Shown here: piece by piece, positions 10,405 to 22,900 of the stretch | How positions within the stretch are numbered: the first letter of the stretch is position 1 | Layout: every line of letters starts with the position of its first letter | Assembly (NCBI GenBank): GCA_021401465.1 | Contig: JADDMT010000128.1 | Location: 1 to 64,000, forward strand | Direction of reading: 5' to 3' | DNA: 64,000 nt | DNA from: Teratosphaeria epicoccoides | Lineage: Eukaryota; Ascomycota; Dothideomycetes; Mycosphaerellales; Teratosphaeriaceae | The notes under the pieces: generated by a model | What the model saw: only the letters and a program-made list of their open reading frames with translations | Told to the model about the DNA's origin: nothing | Databases searched by the model: none | Program-made: the position numbers and the translations under genes

Positions 10405-11320
10405 TAGGCTAACTAGGAGGCAGTCGTAACGCACGTAACCTAAAGGCGTTTAATAGAGACACCTTAAAGGAGGCTTGAACTTTCTTACAGGTGTGTAAGG
10501 TAGTTTTCATGCTTAACCTACGCGGATATGCTATAGAGGGTAAATAGGTCGCCTTTAGTGTAATGTAGCTTAAAGAGGATAAGGAAACTCATAATAATTA
10601 GCATAAGCAGTATAACCTTGTGCAGGTCTACGACAGAACGTATACGTAGGCAGACTTTCGCTAGTTCTGTGTTAACTAGGTTAAGGACCTAGGGAACTAT
10701 GCCCTTCCTATGTCTGTTGCGTATAAGAAGGCTAGGCAGAGGAAGGGACAAACTACTACTAGCTTTGCTACCTATCTCGCTACGCTCGAGAGATAGATGC
10801 TACCCTATACTAAGACGTAATACGTACGGCACTTACTTGTCAAGCTTAACGACAATCTTCAGAACACAATCATGACTTTTCATGAGCTCCTAATAACTCG
10901 GCAAGACCTCATGTCCCTTACGACACGTATGGAGATTACCTTGAAGCGAAATAGACGATTAAGCGGCAAGGATAATAAGCGTCTAAGCCCTAAAGACCTA
11001 CTAAAGGGCCATAATTACAAGCGCCCTAAGAGTCAAGTCTAACGCGGCAGTCTATTCTAGAGGGTTAAACCTTCCGAGCCTAAGGACAGTAGCAAGAAGC
11101 CTCCGAGTAGCTGCTATATCTGTAGAGCGAAGGACTACTAGGTAGCTTGCTGTCCTAAACGAAGCGATAGGAAGAAGGTAAACAAGGTATCTGAAACCTC
11201 CCTAGAGGGAAAGCGAAAGAAGGACAAGGCCAAGGCAACTAAATAGCTACCGCGGGTGTCTAAGCTGTCTGTTACTAATAGTGTAGACTCTATCTAGTAC
11301 GATCTGAGTTAATAGCTCGC
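10405..11320 (+). pseudogene. A1 gag, C-terminal part with zinc knuckle
   Basis: This resumes the frame cut at 3383. It holds the capsid (motifs KEDKETHNN, YKKARQRKGQTTTSFATYLA near 10720-10780, FHELLITRQDLMSLTTRM) and then a basic linker. The zinc knuckle at about 11110-11155 reads C-Y-I-C-R-A-K-D-Y, a stop, then V-A-C-C, so Tyr stands where the consensus has His. All gag copies of families A, B and C in this window show that same His-to-Tyr. Stops are TAG or TAA. Gag identity is sure; the end is approximate. Confidence 0.78.
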
Positions 11321-11329
11321 TTAAGCTAG

Positions 11330-14300
11330 TAGACTACATGTTAGACAACCTTGCGGAAGTTAACGTGATACCCTAGCAGGTAATTATACGGCTTAGTTTG
11401 AAGCTAATTCTAGGAGCCCTACTACCTACTATGAAGTCCTTTTAGGGCGAAGGCGTAGCGGCTCAAGGCACATATAATGTGCGCCTCGAACTCGCGGACT
11501 CTTCGGGAGAAGAGCGTGAGACTAACGAAGTCTTCTACGCTAAAAACGTTCCTAATAAGGAGCTCCTACTAGGTCGCCCTTAGCGCTACAAGTAGGGAGC
11601 CGTTGTTAATAGAGCTACTAATAATTAGTTCTATAGCTCTATAGGCGAAGTTCCTGTAGTAAGGATGCATGACGTACATAGCTTCTACAAGGACATAAAG
11701 AAGGTCTAATGTATGTATGTAGTCTATATACAGAACGTCAAGGAAGACGTTACCCTTCTGCCTAAGTTAGGGGAATACGCCGATATTTTCAACGCAGAGG
11801 CTACGGCCTATACCTAGGCCCTAGACGCGGAGCATGCAATTAACCTTAAGGAGGGTTACAATCCTCCGCATTAACCTCTGTACCCTATGTTAGAATCTTA
11901 GCTTAAAACACTTTAAGACTACCTCTACAAGGTGCAAAAGAACGCGTGAATCTGACGAAGTAACAGCAAGGCTAGAGCCTTAGTGATATTTGTCCTGAAG
12001 AAGGATAATATACTCCGCCTATACGTTAACTATAGGGGCCTTAATATAGTGACTTAGAAGAACCGCTGCCCCCTACTACTTATTAGCGAGACGCTTGACC
12101 GCCTTAGTTGCGCCGCTATCTTCTTGTCTATCGACTTGAAGGATAGCTACTACTAGATACTAATCCGAAAGGGCGACAAGTAGAAGACTACGTTCTAAAC
12201 GCAGTATAGATACTTCGAGTATATAGTGATGCCATTTAGCTTGACTAACGCACGAGCAACATTCTAAGCCTATATTAACTAGGCCCTGTCTAGCCTCGTT
12301 AACACCTGCTACGTAGTATATTTAGACGATATACTAGTCTACTCCGACTTAAAGGAGGAGCATATTCGGCATCTAAAGATAGTGCTTAACTCTATAAGTT
12401 TACTCTGTATGCAAACCTAAAGAAGTGCTTATTCCTAACAGATAGGATTAAGTTTCTTGGATACATCGTTTCTACGGAAGGAGTTATCATAGATGACTAA
12501 AGGGTGTCTGCAATCACGGAGTAGCTATAGCTAACTACCCTCTAAGAAGTACAGGTGTTCCTAGGATTTACTAACTTCTATTGCAGATTTATACGATCCT
12601 ATTCGAAGATCCCCTTACGGCCCTTGCAAAGGGCGCGATTCAAGGTAAAAAGCTAGGGATAGTACCTTAGGAGGAGGCTTAGAGTAAGGCTTTCTCTAAA
12701 CTTAAAGCAGCTTTTCAAACTACGCCTATACTTCGGCACTTTGACCTTACTACGAAGATCTAAATAGAAACTAATGCTTCGAAATTCGTAATAGCCGCAA
12801 TTATATCGTAGCTCTAGTCGCATGAAGGTAGTATGTAATAGTACCTAATTACCTTCTAGTCGCGGAAGATGCAGGGCGCTAAGCTTAACTACGAGACTTA
12901 CGACTAAGAGCTTTTAGCTATTATTGACGGCTTTAAGGAGTACTAACACTACCTTAAAGGCGTAGCGTACCCTATTAAGGTGCTTACTAACTATAACAAC
13001 CTTTGCGGCTTCATGGGCGTAAAGTAGCTAAGTAGTTAGCAAGTAAGGTAGGCGACTTTCCTCGCTAGCTTTGACTTCGTTATCTAGCATTGTTCTAGGA
13101 AGACGAATCTAGCTGACAGTCCTTCGCGACAACCGGACTACGACACTAGGGAGCAGGGTAACTAATAGCTCCTCCCTATGCTACAGACGAAGCTTATAGT
13201 ATAGGGTAGCGACCTGTTATTAACTCCTCTTATAGGTCGACTACAGGTCTAATAGGGCCTCATAGCCTCCGCTAGCGATAAACCCTCCTATCTAGCGGTT
13301 ATAGCAACCGTGTCTAGCATGATCCGTGCGGTAGTTAACTAGCTTACATGTAGTAAGTATGCGATGTCTAGAGAACCCTTTAAAGAAGTCTCGAGACTTA
13401 TTTAGGGGTTACAAGAGCGAGAACTAGAGTTAATCGATAAGGGTGTAGCCCTCTAGGATACCGCAGGCGGTCTGAAGTACTAGACTAAGTTAGGCGACTT
13501 GTAGTACTTTAACAATAGGCTCTACGTACCTGCTAACTACGTACTCTGTTCTTAGCTCCTCTGTATTCATCGTGACAATAAACTTGCGGGTCATTTTAGC
13601 GCAGAGAAGACAAACGCGCTTCTTGGACGTAAATACTAGTAGCTAACGCTAGAACAGAATGTTTCTGACTATGTCAAATCCTGCTAGACATGCTAGATTA
13701 GCAAATGTCGGCGCTATTGCCCCTATAGTGATACTTAGGCGCTCCTACTACAAGAGAGACTATAGCAAGACTCGACTATAGATTTTATTACTAACTTGCT
13801 ACTAGCAAAGTAGAAAGGCAATGTAGTTGATGCTATCCTTGTAGTAGTTAACTAATACTCGAAGATAAATGTCTTCATCCTATATATAGAAAAGTGTACA
13901 AGTAGCGAGCTTACATGACTACTTCGCGACAAAGTTATATAGTACTTTAGTATACCCCGAAGTATTTTATTAGATCGAGGTTCTGTCTTTACTAGTAAAT
14001 ACTAGTACCCCAAAGTATCCTATTAGATCGAGGTTCTGTCTTTACTAGTAAATACTAGCAAGAATTTATGTTTAAGGCGCATGTTAGGTACTACCTAAGT
14101 ATAGCATTCTATCTATAGACTAATAGTTAGACTAAACGTATGAACTAGACTCTTAAGTAGTACCTTTAGTGCTCTTACGCTAAGAACCAGGATGCCTAGG
14201 CTAACGTAATTCCTATAGCGGAATTTGCAGTTAATAATAGCATGTATACTACTATATATATGTCACTATTTTAGATTCTTTATGGCTTTGATCCGGAAAT

Positions 14301-14935
14301 ACACCTAGAACCGCCTCAGGACAGGTCTTCTAAGGAGAGGGTGCTAGCTGCCACGGAATTAGCGTGGCTTATGCGCGAGGTACATTTAGTGCTAATAGAA
14401 CACTAGAAAAAGGCCTTAGAATCCTAGATTAAACATAATAAAGCCTGTGCTTAACCGATGTAATACGTAGTTAGTACGAAGGTATTACTGTTAACGAAGA
14501 ATCTTAAGCTTAAACTTCTAAGTAAGAAGATAACGCCGAGGTTTATTAGACCCTTCTAGATACATGATGTAATAGGCTCGCAGGCATACTAGCTATTATT
14601 ACTATCATCGTATTATGTGCATGACGTCTTCTACGTATCTCTACTTAAACTTTAGGTATAGCGTAAGGGCGAAGAGCCTGCGGACCTAATGCTAGTAGCA
14701 GAAGAGAACAAAGAGTAGGAAGTCAAGTATATTAAGGACAGTATATAGCGTAAAGGCGTACTATACTATCTAGTAAAGTAGAAAGGATACCTACCTAAGT
14801 ACACATAATAGGTTCTAGCTAAAGACTACAAGAACACTCTAGAAGCTATTCGTAAGTTTAAAGAGCGGAGGAGGCGTAAGCAGGGCTTAAGAAGGTTAAT
14901 CTGTAGGAAGATAAGAGTTCTAGAGCAGAGTTCTT
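11330..14935 (+). pseudogene. A1 pol: PR, RT, RNase H, IN, chromodomain; frameshifted
   Basis: RT has LYVNYRGLN near 12020 and YLDDILVYSD at 12318-12347. RNase H carries ETDASKF changed to ETNASKF near 12770. Integrase has an N-terminal H-H-C-C zinc site (near 13570-13700), then DFITNLLLAK and DRGSVFTSKY. The chromodomain lies at 14735-14860 (YLVK, KGYLPKYT, EAIRKFKERRRRKQG). Compared with A3, A1 lost about 4 bp near 12395 and about 7 bp near 12612, and gained a 53-bp duplication at 13953-14058, so it is frameshifted as well as full of TAG and TAA. It converges with the antisense gene ending at 15021. Confidence 0.88.
13953..14058 (+). repeat. 53-bp tandem duplication in A1 integrase
   Basis: Units 13953-14005 and 14006-14058 both cover the segment coding for DRGSVFTSKY. 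A3 has one copy at the same place (about 50725-50770). Because 53 is not a multiple of 3, the duplication shifts the frame across the second catalytic Asp of integrase. Confidence 0.9.
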
Positions 14936-15020
14936 AACACTTGTATATAGTACATAACGCGCAAAGTAATAACGAGAAACAAACGCCCTACTTATACATC
15001 ATTAATGCCTAAAGGTATAC

Positions 15021-16545
15021 CTAGAATAAACCTAAGGAGAACAAGAGACATGCTCGGATTAGCTTCGTAGCTAATGCTTAGCAACTACTAGTTAAGGGCT
15101 TCCTAACTAAACCCGAAGTAGAAGAGTCTTTCTTGTTACGGTCTGCTAAGTGCTACCTACCTATACGGGGTCTACTAAACACCCTAAGGCAACTAGGAGT
15201 AACAGGAGTAGTAACGCTACAAAGAGAGGCTAGCATCTTGTTCTTTAGTAGGTTGCGAGGGAGCTCGTCTTTATAGCCCATAGTAGCTAGAGAGCTAGCG
15301 ACAGCCTTACCGCATCTAGTCGCGACAACTACCTCCTCCTTATCCTTAGCATTAGAAGGCAAAGAGACTTAGGCGCGCTTGCGGCTATTACGCTCGGCCC
15401 GCAAGGTCATCTTATGCTTCTTGACATAAGTGTTAATAACATCATCGAACTCGGTGTCTTCCTTAGGCGTAACTAGTATAGCAACACTATAGCGCAAAGA
15501 GATCATAACAGGATCGAAGGTATCCTAGACGTTATTATCCTCCTCCTTAAAGATCTAGCTTAGAGGCTTCTACTTCGGCATCTTAGCAGACGCTATGCGG
15601 ATCGCAAGCAGGGAAGGTTCGGCTTCCTTGTCACTAACCTTAATCTTGGCCCTAGCCTTCTTCTTCTTCTTAGATAGTAGCGTAGAGGTAGCATAGGCGG
15701 TAGCGCTATAATGTGTTAGCTATACGTACGCGATAGGAGTTAAGTAAATAACTTACGGGTTAGTCCTCTAGACTAGCTTAGAGGCAGGCTGCCTTGTAGT
15801 ATAGCGCTAGGGCGTGGCCTTAGCGGCAGGGACGGTGAATTGCTTGACGACCTTCTTACAGATTATCTGCGTCTAAAAGTCATCATTAATAGAGGTAAGG
15901 GCCCTAAGTTGTTAACGCTAGCGGCTAGTTAGGTAGTTCGCGGCGCCTACGTAAGTCTAGCAGAGGAAGTTAGCATTCATTTTTAGAGGGTACCTGCACT
16001 ATATGCGTACTATAGTAAAGGTCTCGACCCTAATAGTTAGTACCTTTAAGATCTTCTAGACTAAGTCTACGATTAGACCTAGACAAACGTTTTTGCCTGT
16101 TAGCAGAGAGTTAAAGTAAACACTACTATAAGAATAGTTAGCAGTTACAGTAAAGCACGCAAGAGCGCCGAGCAGGTAGGCAAGAGACTTGTAGTACTTA
16201 GCCTCTAGCTAGTACATAGTTAGAGTACCTTTAGTAATCCCCTTATTACGCGCGCTCTAGAAGTCATTAATGTTACAGCAGAGCTGATTATACTCTCTGA
16301 TGCTTGCTATTATAGTTGACATAATTGTAGTAGATACTACCCTAATCAAATCCGCTGACGTAGATCTTAGCTACGCTTTAGTTAGTACAAGTCATACATA
16401 CCTCGCAGGTAGGGGACGCCTTACTAACACGCGGGGGAGAGATGTGTGTAGCTTAGCTACTAAGGTTGTCAAGGCATTGTCAACATAAGCGACAATCGCG
16501 GGTAGAGCGAGTAGTGTCGAACTTAGTCTGTAGTACCTAAGCCAT
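15021..16545 (-). pseudogene. A1 antisense gene, about 508 codons
   Basis: This is the family A extra gene, opposite to gag-pol. The start is ATG 16545 (AATAATGGCT context). The frame holds over about 1.5 kb with stops only at expected Gln or Trp codons. Features in order: D-C-R-L-C then Q-C near codon 20-26; a region with a C-x2-C pattern in the middle (reversed 15980-16030); a Lys-rich segment KKKKARAKIKVSDKEAKPS; and an acidic stretch. The C-terminal third is partly stop-free (15153-15362). It converges on pol, ending about 85 bp from it. A TATA box lies at 16705-16714. Function not recognised; see the A2 copy. Confidence 0.72.
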
Positions 16546-16704
16546 TATTGCTAAGATGAGTTAATTAATCTTAATTAATTGATTAATTAGAGAAGAAGAA
16601 GCTCCGGGTTAGACACGCAGACACGGCAAGGCGCAGGCTAAGCGATGTAGAAGCGGAGGTTAATGTTAGTGTTTTAGAACAGGAAGTTTAGAAAAGCGGC
16701 GAGG

Positions 16705-16714
16705 TTTTTATACC
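16705..16714 (-). promoter_or_regulatory. TATA box of A1 antisense gene
   Basis: On the minus strand this reads TATAAAAACC and lies about 160 bp before the ATG at 16545. The same box at the same distance is present in A0 and A2. Confidence 0.6.
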
Positions 16715-17351
16715 TACTAGCTAGCCTCCCTATTGCCTACCGCAACCGTTAAGCTAGTAACTTCAACTACATGCGCAGAGTACCTGCCTTAAGTTAACCT
16801 ACATAGGGACTAAATAATGTAAGAACGGATAACGCGGCTATTACGCATGTACCCTAATTACACTCGTGCTAGTTTACTAGCATGAAGATATGACAAGGTC
16901 TACGTTAGTAGTACGCTCCTACTGTTTTAAGTAGTATGCGCAGAGTATCTGCATACATTCCTACTAGCCCTAAGGTTCTGTAATATGTTTCTTTATAGTC
17001 ATGACTAAATAGGGACAGCTAAGCTACTTAGTAAAGCCGGCGCGTATGCTTGCCCTATAATTTCAAGGATTAACTAAGGTACGTACTTGTAGTTTCCTGA
17101 TATCTCGATCTACATATAAAGCGAAGGTATTATAAAGCCGCGTAACATGTAACAGATTTGAAAATCCGCCTACGTTAGTAACCTCTGCCCTGTACTTACT
17201 ATGAGGGCGTCAAGCGTGCGTATAACCTATGTTACATAGGCTATCTACCTATTTACTCTTACGTAGTATAGGCGTGCTATATCCCGTACCCTATACCTTC
17301 TACATGTATTACTTAGTAAGGCTAGGGACATCCTCATAGGAGGAGGGGTAG
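16715..17351. other. A1 3' internal region, non-coding
   Basis: About 640 bp between the antisense promoter and the 3' LTR with no frame on either strand. It is conserved in A0, A2 and A3, so it belongs to the element. It could hold upstream control sites of the antisense gene and the end signals of the genomic RNA. The last part before the LTR (CCTCATAGGAGGAGGGGTAG) is purine-rich and is a candidate polypurine tract. Confidence 0.6.
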
Positions 17352-17741
17352 TAATACGGTTAATACTAGGGGGCTATTAGAGCCGCATAGGTTCTAATGC
17401 CTACCCTTAGCATGTAATGACCCTACTACATGTAGCAAGGGGGTCCTTCGTACATACGTTAGCTTATATGTCGTCTAAGTAGGATTAATGCCTAACGTAG
17501 GATGCTACTACGCCGCTTACCCTACAGTACCCCTACGGGGGCTTCCTGACCCTATAGTACCCCTACGGGGTTAGGCTTAGACATGCTTTCTCTAATTAAG
17601 GGGCGCTAGGGGTTATAAGCACCTCTAGCGCTACCTCTGCGATAAGCAGAAAGCAGCGCTGTCTTATACCTACTAAAAGGTCGGATTACTCTGTTACACT
17701 ACGAGATATTTTCATATTATATAGCATATACGTCTATATTA
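17352..17741 (+). repeat. A1 3' LTR (390 bp)
   Basis: It runs from TAATACGGTTAATACTAGGG to GTCTATATTA and is followed by GTAGC. It has two 30-bp units starting at 17519 and 17549 (CCTACAGTACCCCTACGGGG type), one more than the 5' LTR. AGAAAGCAG near 17647 is complementary to the primer-binding region. Confidence 0.9.
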
Positions 17742-17746
17742 GTAGC

Positions 17747-18748
17747 CGAGATCTATGTCAGCGGATTTAATGAGGGTAGTATCTACTACAACTATGTCAA
17801 TTATAATGGCAAGCATCAAAAGTGCTAAGAACTTCCTAAGGAAGTATGTAGAGAGTATAACTAGCTCTGCTATAACATCGATGACTTCTAGAGCGCGCGT
17901 AATAAGGGTATTGCTAAAGGCACTCTAACTATGAATAGGCTATAGGCTAAGTATTACGAGAGACCCTACTTAGTGCCCTCTTGTGCTTTACCGTGACTGC
18001 TAACCGCTTATATAGCAGCGTTTGCTTCGACTCTCTGCTAACAGGTAAAAGGTCTAATCGTAGACTTAGTCTAGAAGATCTTAAAGGTACTAACTATTAG
18101 AGTCAAGACCTTTACTATCGTATGCATATAGTGTAGGTACCCTCTAAGAATAAATGCTAACTCTCTCTGCTAGACTCACGTTAGCGTCGAGAATTACCTA
18201 ACTAGCTGCTAGCGTTAACAACTCGGGGCCCTTACTACGATCGACAATGACTTTAAGACGCGGATGATCTGTAAGAAGGTTATCAAGTAATTCACTACTC
18301 CTGTCGCTAAGGCTACGCTATAGCGTCGTACTACAAGGTAGCCTGCCTCTAAGCTAGTCTAGAGGACTAAGCCGTAAGTTACTTACTTAACTCCTATTAC
18401 GTGCGTATAGCTAACCTATTATAGCGCCGCCGCCTAAGCTGCCGCTTCGATGTCACTGTCTAAGAAGAAGAAGGCTAGGGCTAAAATTAAGGTTAGCGAC
18501 AAGGAAGCTAAACCTTCCCTACTTGTAATCTGCATAGCGTCTACTAAGACGCTAAAGCACAAGCCTCTAAGCTAGATCTTTAAGGATCAGGAGGATAATG
18601 ACGTTCAGGATACCTTTGATCCTAACGTAATCCTTGCGCGCTATAGTGTTACCGTACTAGTTATGCATGAGGAAGATACTAAGTTCGATGATGTTATCGA
18701 CATTCATGTTAAGAAGCGGAAGATAGTCTTAAGGGTTAAGCGTGATAG
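17747..18748 (+). pseudogene. A0 antisense gene, second part
   Basis: This continues the frame that A1 interrupted at 2522. It covers most of the protein, including C-x2-C-x11-C-x2-H (near 18125-18190), the Lys-rich block and FDPNVILARYSVTVLV. It stops at GATAG (18744-18748), directly followed by a family B LTR. The A2 copy has a family B solo LTR at exactly the same base. The rest of the A0 gene is not found to the right of B2. Confidence 0.68.
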
Positions 18749-19257
18749 TGTTACAGTTACTTGCGATAGGTAATTAGGTAACTTCCTATTACGTGTAAGC
18801 TAAGGCTTCTTTAGAGAGGCTAACATAAGCAGGAGCTAAGACAATAAGAGATTAGTACAAAGGTAATTCTAATTAGTAAGTAGGTAACATAAGCTAAACG
18901 CATTAATCCTAAGAGGGCATCTTAGCGTTCCTAAATACATAGGAGACATCATAGTGTAATAGAGTATGTCTCTATTCTACTCTGTTAGAAACTATGCTCT
19001 AACAGGGATAGTCTCTATTACTAAGTTGCTAAGAACCATGTTCTCTATCTTAGCTCCGCAGAAGCTTTCTAAAACAGAGTCGTATTATATAGCTTATAGT
19101 TATATGGTATGACTTATAGCCATGTTCTCTGTCTTGGCCCTACGAGGCTTTCCGAAATAGAGTTATATCATATGACTTATAGTCACATTATGTGACTTAT
19201 AGTCACGTCGTATGACTTAATTGTTACGGCGGTGTCCTGTAACACTATTCCGTAACA
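18749..19257 (-). repeat. B2 left (3') LTR, 509 bp
   Basis: The LTR runs from TGTTACAGTTACTTGCG to TTCCGTAACA. It is nearly the same as the solo LTR at 27941-28450. Compared with B1 it shares the R-U5 end but has another, longer U3. The polypurine tract follows (reverse strand AAAAGGGAGATAG, 19258-19270). Confidence 0.88.
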
Positions 19258-19333
19258 CTATCTCCCTTTTAGCTTAGCTCGTCCTGAGCTTATAAGTGTC
19301 GTTACTGTTCTACCTGTTTTTAGTCGTTTAACG

Positions 19334-19960
19334 ATGTCTTCTTCATCTTCCTATAAGAAACCTTTCTACCTTAGTCGAAAAGCTCTTACTGCTAACATCG
19401 CAAAAACTAGCACAGAAATAGCTCCTTGTAAGAATTGTCGCAACACTAAGGTTTCTCCTAGCTAACCTTAGCCTTAATGCATTGTTAGTCGTTAGTCGCA
19501 GAAATGCTTAGAATGTGTTTAAAAGAACTATAAAGAGTATGATATTACTCTCTCTGCTCCTTAATAGGAAAAGCTTCGGGATCTTTGCAAGAAGCTTCGT
19601 TAAGATATTAAATCATTAGAGGAGGAGGAGGTTAATATCATGCAGAAGTTACAAGATTGTCATATAAAGAAAATCTGTCTACGTAAGCAGCTACGTTTAG
19701 TAGAGCGTTACACGGATGACGCTGTCAGGGAGGCGCTAGATATTCTGGAGCTTGAGGATCCTCTAGTCGAAGAGTCGCTTGACAATGTTAGGGTTAAGGT
19801 CCCTGAATATCCTTTCGAGTTTCACGACATCTTGGAGATGCCGCCTGCTAATTAGGCTGCTCTTGCGGCTTTCTCTGAATTTACCGCGTTAGGTTTCTCC
19901 TCTAGCTAACCTGAATTGACTTAGGAGTTAGTAGTAGTTAGCGAGGTTTTCCTGTAGTTC
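19334..19960 (+). pseudogene. B2 antisense gene: Cys motif, coiled coil, acidic tail
   Basis: It starts at ATG 19334 (MSSSSSYKKPFYLSRKAL). A Cys motif C-K-N-C-R-N-T-K, then C-I-V and K-C-L-E-C, resembles the zinc-type Cys clusters of small fungal proteins often seen near transposons. A coiled coil follows (IKSLEEEEVNIMQKLQD). An open stretch runs 19640-19855 with an acidic tail (ILELEDPLVEESLDNVRV). Stops are TAG or TAA. The frame continues to about 19960, where it meets the chromodomain end of pol on the other strand. B3 has the same start at 63688. No known enzyme; a regulatory or nucleic-acid-binding role is a guess. Confidence 0.72.
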
Positions 19961-22900
19961 CTAAGTGTTCTTAGTATGTAGGTATCCTTTCTACTTTACG
20001 AGGTATCTCTGACCCTTCTAGTCTCGAATCTTCTTGACTTCAAACTCGTTCTCTTCCTCTAGTTAGAAGTAAAACGTTTCCTAGCAGGGTATGTTAGCGT
20101 CTACGGGTTCTAGCATTAACACGTAGAATACTAGGTATATCTTTACGTCGTCTAGTAGTCTAAGTTAGTAATTAACTAGTCCGCGGGCCTCGTCAATTAA
20201 AAATGGCCTGACCTTCACATAGTCTAGTTTCTTAGTTAATCTCCAGGTTCTCAGGTTTTTTGTTAGGAGGTAGACCTTGTCCCCTCTCTTTAGCTAAGGT
20301 GCCATTTTTCGTTTAGCATTATACTGTCCTGTGATCTTCTCTTAAGACTTGGCAATTGCCTCTTGTAATTCCTTGTGTACCTGCTTTAAGTCTTCTAAAG
20401 CGACTATTGCCTTATCCGCATGTAGATGCTATAGATACTATTCCCTAAACAGTCGCAGATGTTTCCTAAAATTAGCGAAGAATAGTGTCTCTTTTGTAGT
20501 CTCAGATTGTTAATTATTTAGTGTAAGTTATGCTATAGGCAGTAACAATGCCTAATTATCCTGTGCGTAATTAACGTAGTGTCGTAGGTATACCTCTAAG
20601 GCCTAATTCTTAACTTCTGTTTAGCTGTCTGTCTGTAGTTAGTATACTGTAGATAGCTTGTGCTTGATTCCGAGTGTCACTATAAGCGTCTTCTAATAAT
20701 TCGATATGAAGAGCTTATCTCTGTCTGTAATATATGTCCTTAGGAATCCGTGATATTACACTAGTCTGTCTAGTACAAGGTATCCGAGTTACGCTACTAT
20801 ACTTGCTTTGTTAGCAGGAATAAAGTATGCATATTTCGTGAGCCTATTAACTATTACTAGTATCATGTCGTAGCTATGTCTTATGACTAGGTCCTTAGAT
20901 TTTAGTAGTTTTATAATAAAGTCTGTCGTAACTTTGTCCTATAGTTTCTCTAGAGGCGTCCTAAACTAGATGTGTCTATATTTGGCATGTCTATTAGCCT
21001 TGTTACACTAACACTATAGATACTTCTTAATGTACTCTAGGACTCGTTATCGCATGTGTAGGAATCTAAAGCTTCGTTTAGCTTATTCTATTGTCTTTAA
21101 AACTCTAGGGTGTCTATTCTCTAGCCTGTTATAGTGTTGTCGTATATACTCCGTAACTCGTTCCTTAGGTACTTAGTACTTCCCATGTTTGACTAGGAAC
21201 TATTCTTCCTTATCTTGAAGAACTTGCATAACGCTGTTAAATTCGTTTGTATTAGCACTAAGGCTTCTATCTTGATTAGCCTTTAGTATTTGTCTTGTAA
21301 CCCTCTATATAGTCGCTATAGCGGCTTAGTGCGTCAGCTTGTCTGTTCTCGCGTCTAGGAGTATAGCGGATTTCGAACTTGTACTACCCTAACAGCTCTG
21401 ACTAGTAGGCTTGTCTTTAGGTTAGTACCTTAGTTGTAGTAAAGTAAGTCAGATTCTTGTAATTAGAAAGAATTGTAAGACTTAGTTCTCCTTCCGCATA
21501 TACTTGCTAGTGTTACAGGGATGCAACTATCGCAAGTAACTCCTTATCATAGATGTCATAGTTCTGTTCCGCGGGTAACATCTTTCTTAAATAATAGGCC
21601 ACAGGGTGTCGTTTCCCCTTATGCTCTTATTTGAGGCATGCTCCTATAGCTCTGTCTAACGCGTCTGTCTCTATCTAGACCGCCTTTTCTCTATCGAATA
21701 GTCGTAGCGTTAGTGCTAAAGTACACTGTTCCTTTAGTCACTTAAACGCTAATTCTTCCCTTAGGCTCTAGTTCTATTTCTTGTCTTTCTTTGTAAGCTC
21801 TATAAGGGGTACCGATGTCTTAGAATAGCCCTCGATGAATTTCCTGTTGTAGTTAGCTAATCCTAGGAATGCCTATACGTCCTTGACATATGTTAGTATT
21901 AGCTATTCCTGTATTAACCTAGTCTTCTCTAGGTCGATTCGGATTCTAGTTGTGCTAATAACAAATCCTAGGAACTTGACTTCCTTCTTCTAAAACTCGC
22001 ATTTCTCTAGCGTAGTCTTGAACCTAACTTAGCTTAATCGCTTCAAGACGTCCTACACTTGCTATATGTGCTTGTTAAGACTTCCCCTAGTGTAGACTAG
22101 AATGTCATCCATGTATACTATAACGCACACATCTAGAAGTTCTTAGAGGACTTTATTAACAAGGTCCTAACATAACGCTAGGGCGTTAGTTAGTCCTATT
22201 AGCATGACTAAGAACTCGTAGAGTCTATATCTTGTCTAGAATGCAGTCATCTATTTGTATCTAAGAGCTATGCGTATTACGTAGAACGTATCACGTAGGT
22301 TAATCTCTGTATACTAGTTTAATCTATTTAATCGGTCTTGCATTTCTTCGATGTTTAGTAATAGGTACTAGTTCTTAATTATGATGTCGTTTAGTCGTCT
22401 AAAATCTACTACTAGTCGTAGTTTCCTACTTGCTTTTAGAACAAACATTACTAGTAAGGCTGCTAAGCATGTTAACTTCTATATCTAGCCTTTTTCTAGT
22501 TTCTCCCTTAGCTATTCGTTTAGGGTTTTAAGCCCTTTCTTAGACATTACGTATAGGGGTCCCTATAGAGGCTCTTTCCTAGGCTGTAAGTGTATCTTAA
22601 AATCCCATGGTTAATGTTTAGGTAAGGCTGCTTTGCCTCTCTCCTCTTTAAAGAGTTACTTCTACTTACTATACTCCTTAGGAATGTCTAGGTCCGAGAT
22701 TCTAGTATCATTCTTCGACAGTGTATGACTTCTATCCTTCCTGTGATTATTATCGTGACCCTCCTGACCTAACAGTAGTGTCGATCTAGGTTAAATACAG
22801 TTATTCTGTGATTCCTGTTAACGTAAATGTCTTACGTGTCTTCCTATGTTTGTTAATCTCATCATCCTACGAACGCTGCTACTATATAGGTTGAATGCTA

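Larger units (their letters stand above)
2523..17741 (+). mobile_element. A1: chromovirus (Ty3/Gypsy) family A, with nested B1
   Basis: A1 has a 5' LTR (2523-2882), gag, pol ending in a chromodomain, an antisense gene, and a 3' LTR (17352-17741). LTR ends are TAATA...TATTA. The target duplication GTAGC is perfect (2518-2522 and 17742-17746) and lies in the antisense gene of A0. B1 (3389-10399 plus target copy) sits in gag. Without B1, A1 is about 8.2 kb. It is dead: RIP stops throughout, frameshifts in RT, and a 53-bp duplication in integrase. Confidence 0.9.

Noticed and set aside
16300..16488. Open frame on the plus strand starting MLAIIVDIIVVDTTLIKSA, with relatives at 26799-27044 (minus) and 53022-53210 (plus)
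   Set aside because: It lies opposite to the family A antisense gene in each copy. It stays open because RIP puts stops in the coding strand at CAG and CAA, while the other strand gains CTA and TTA. It is a shadow.
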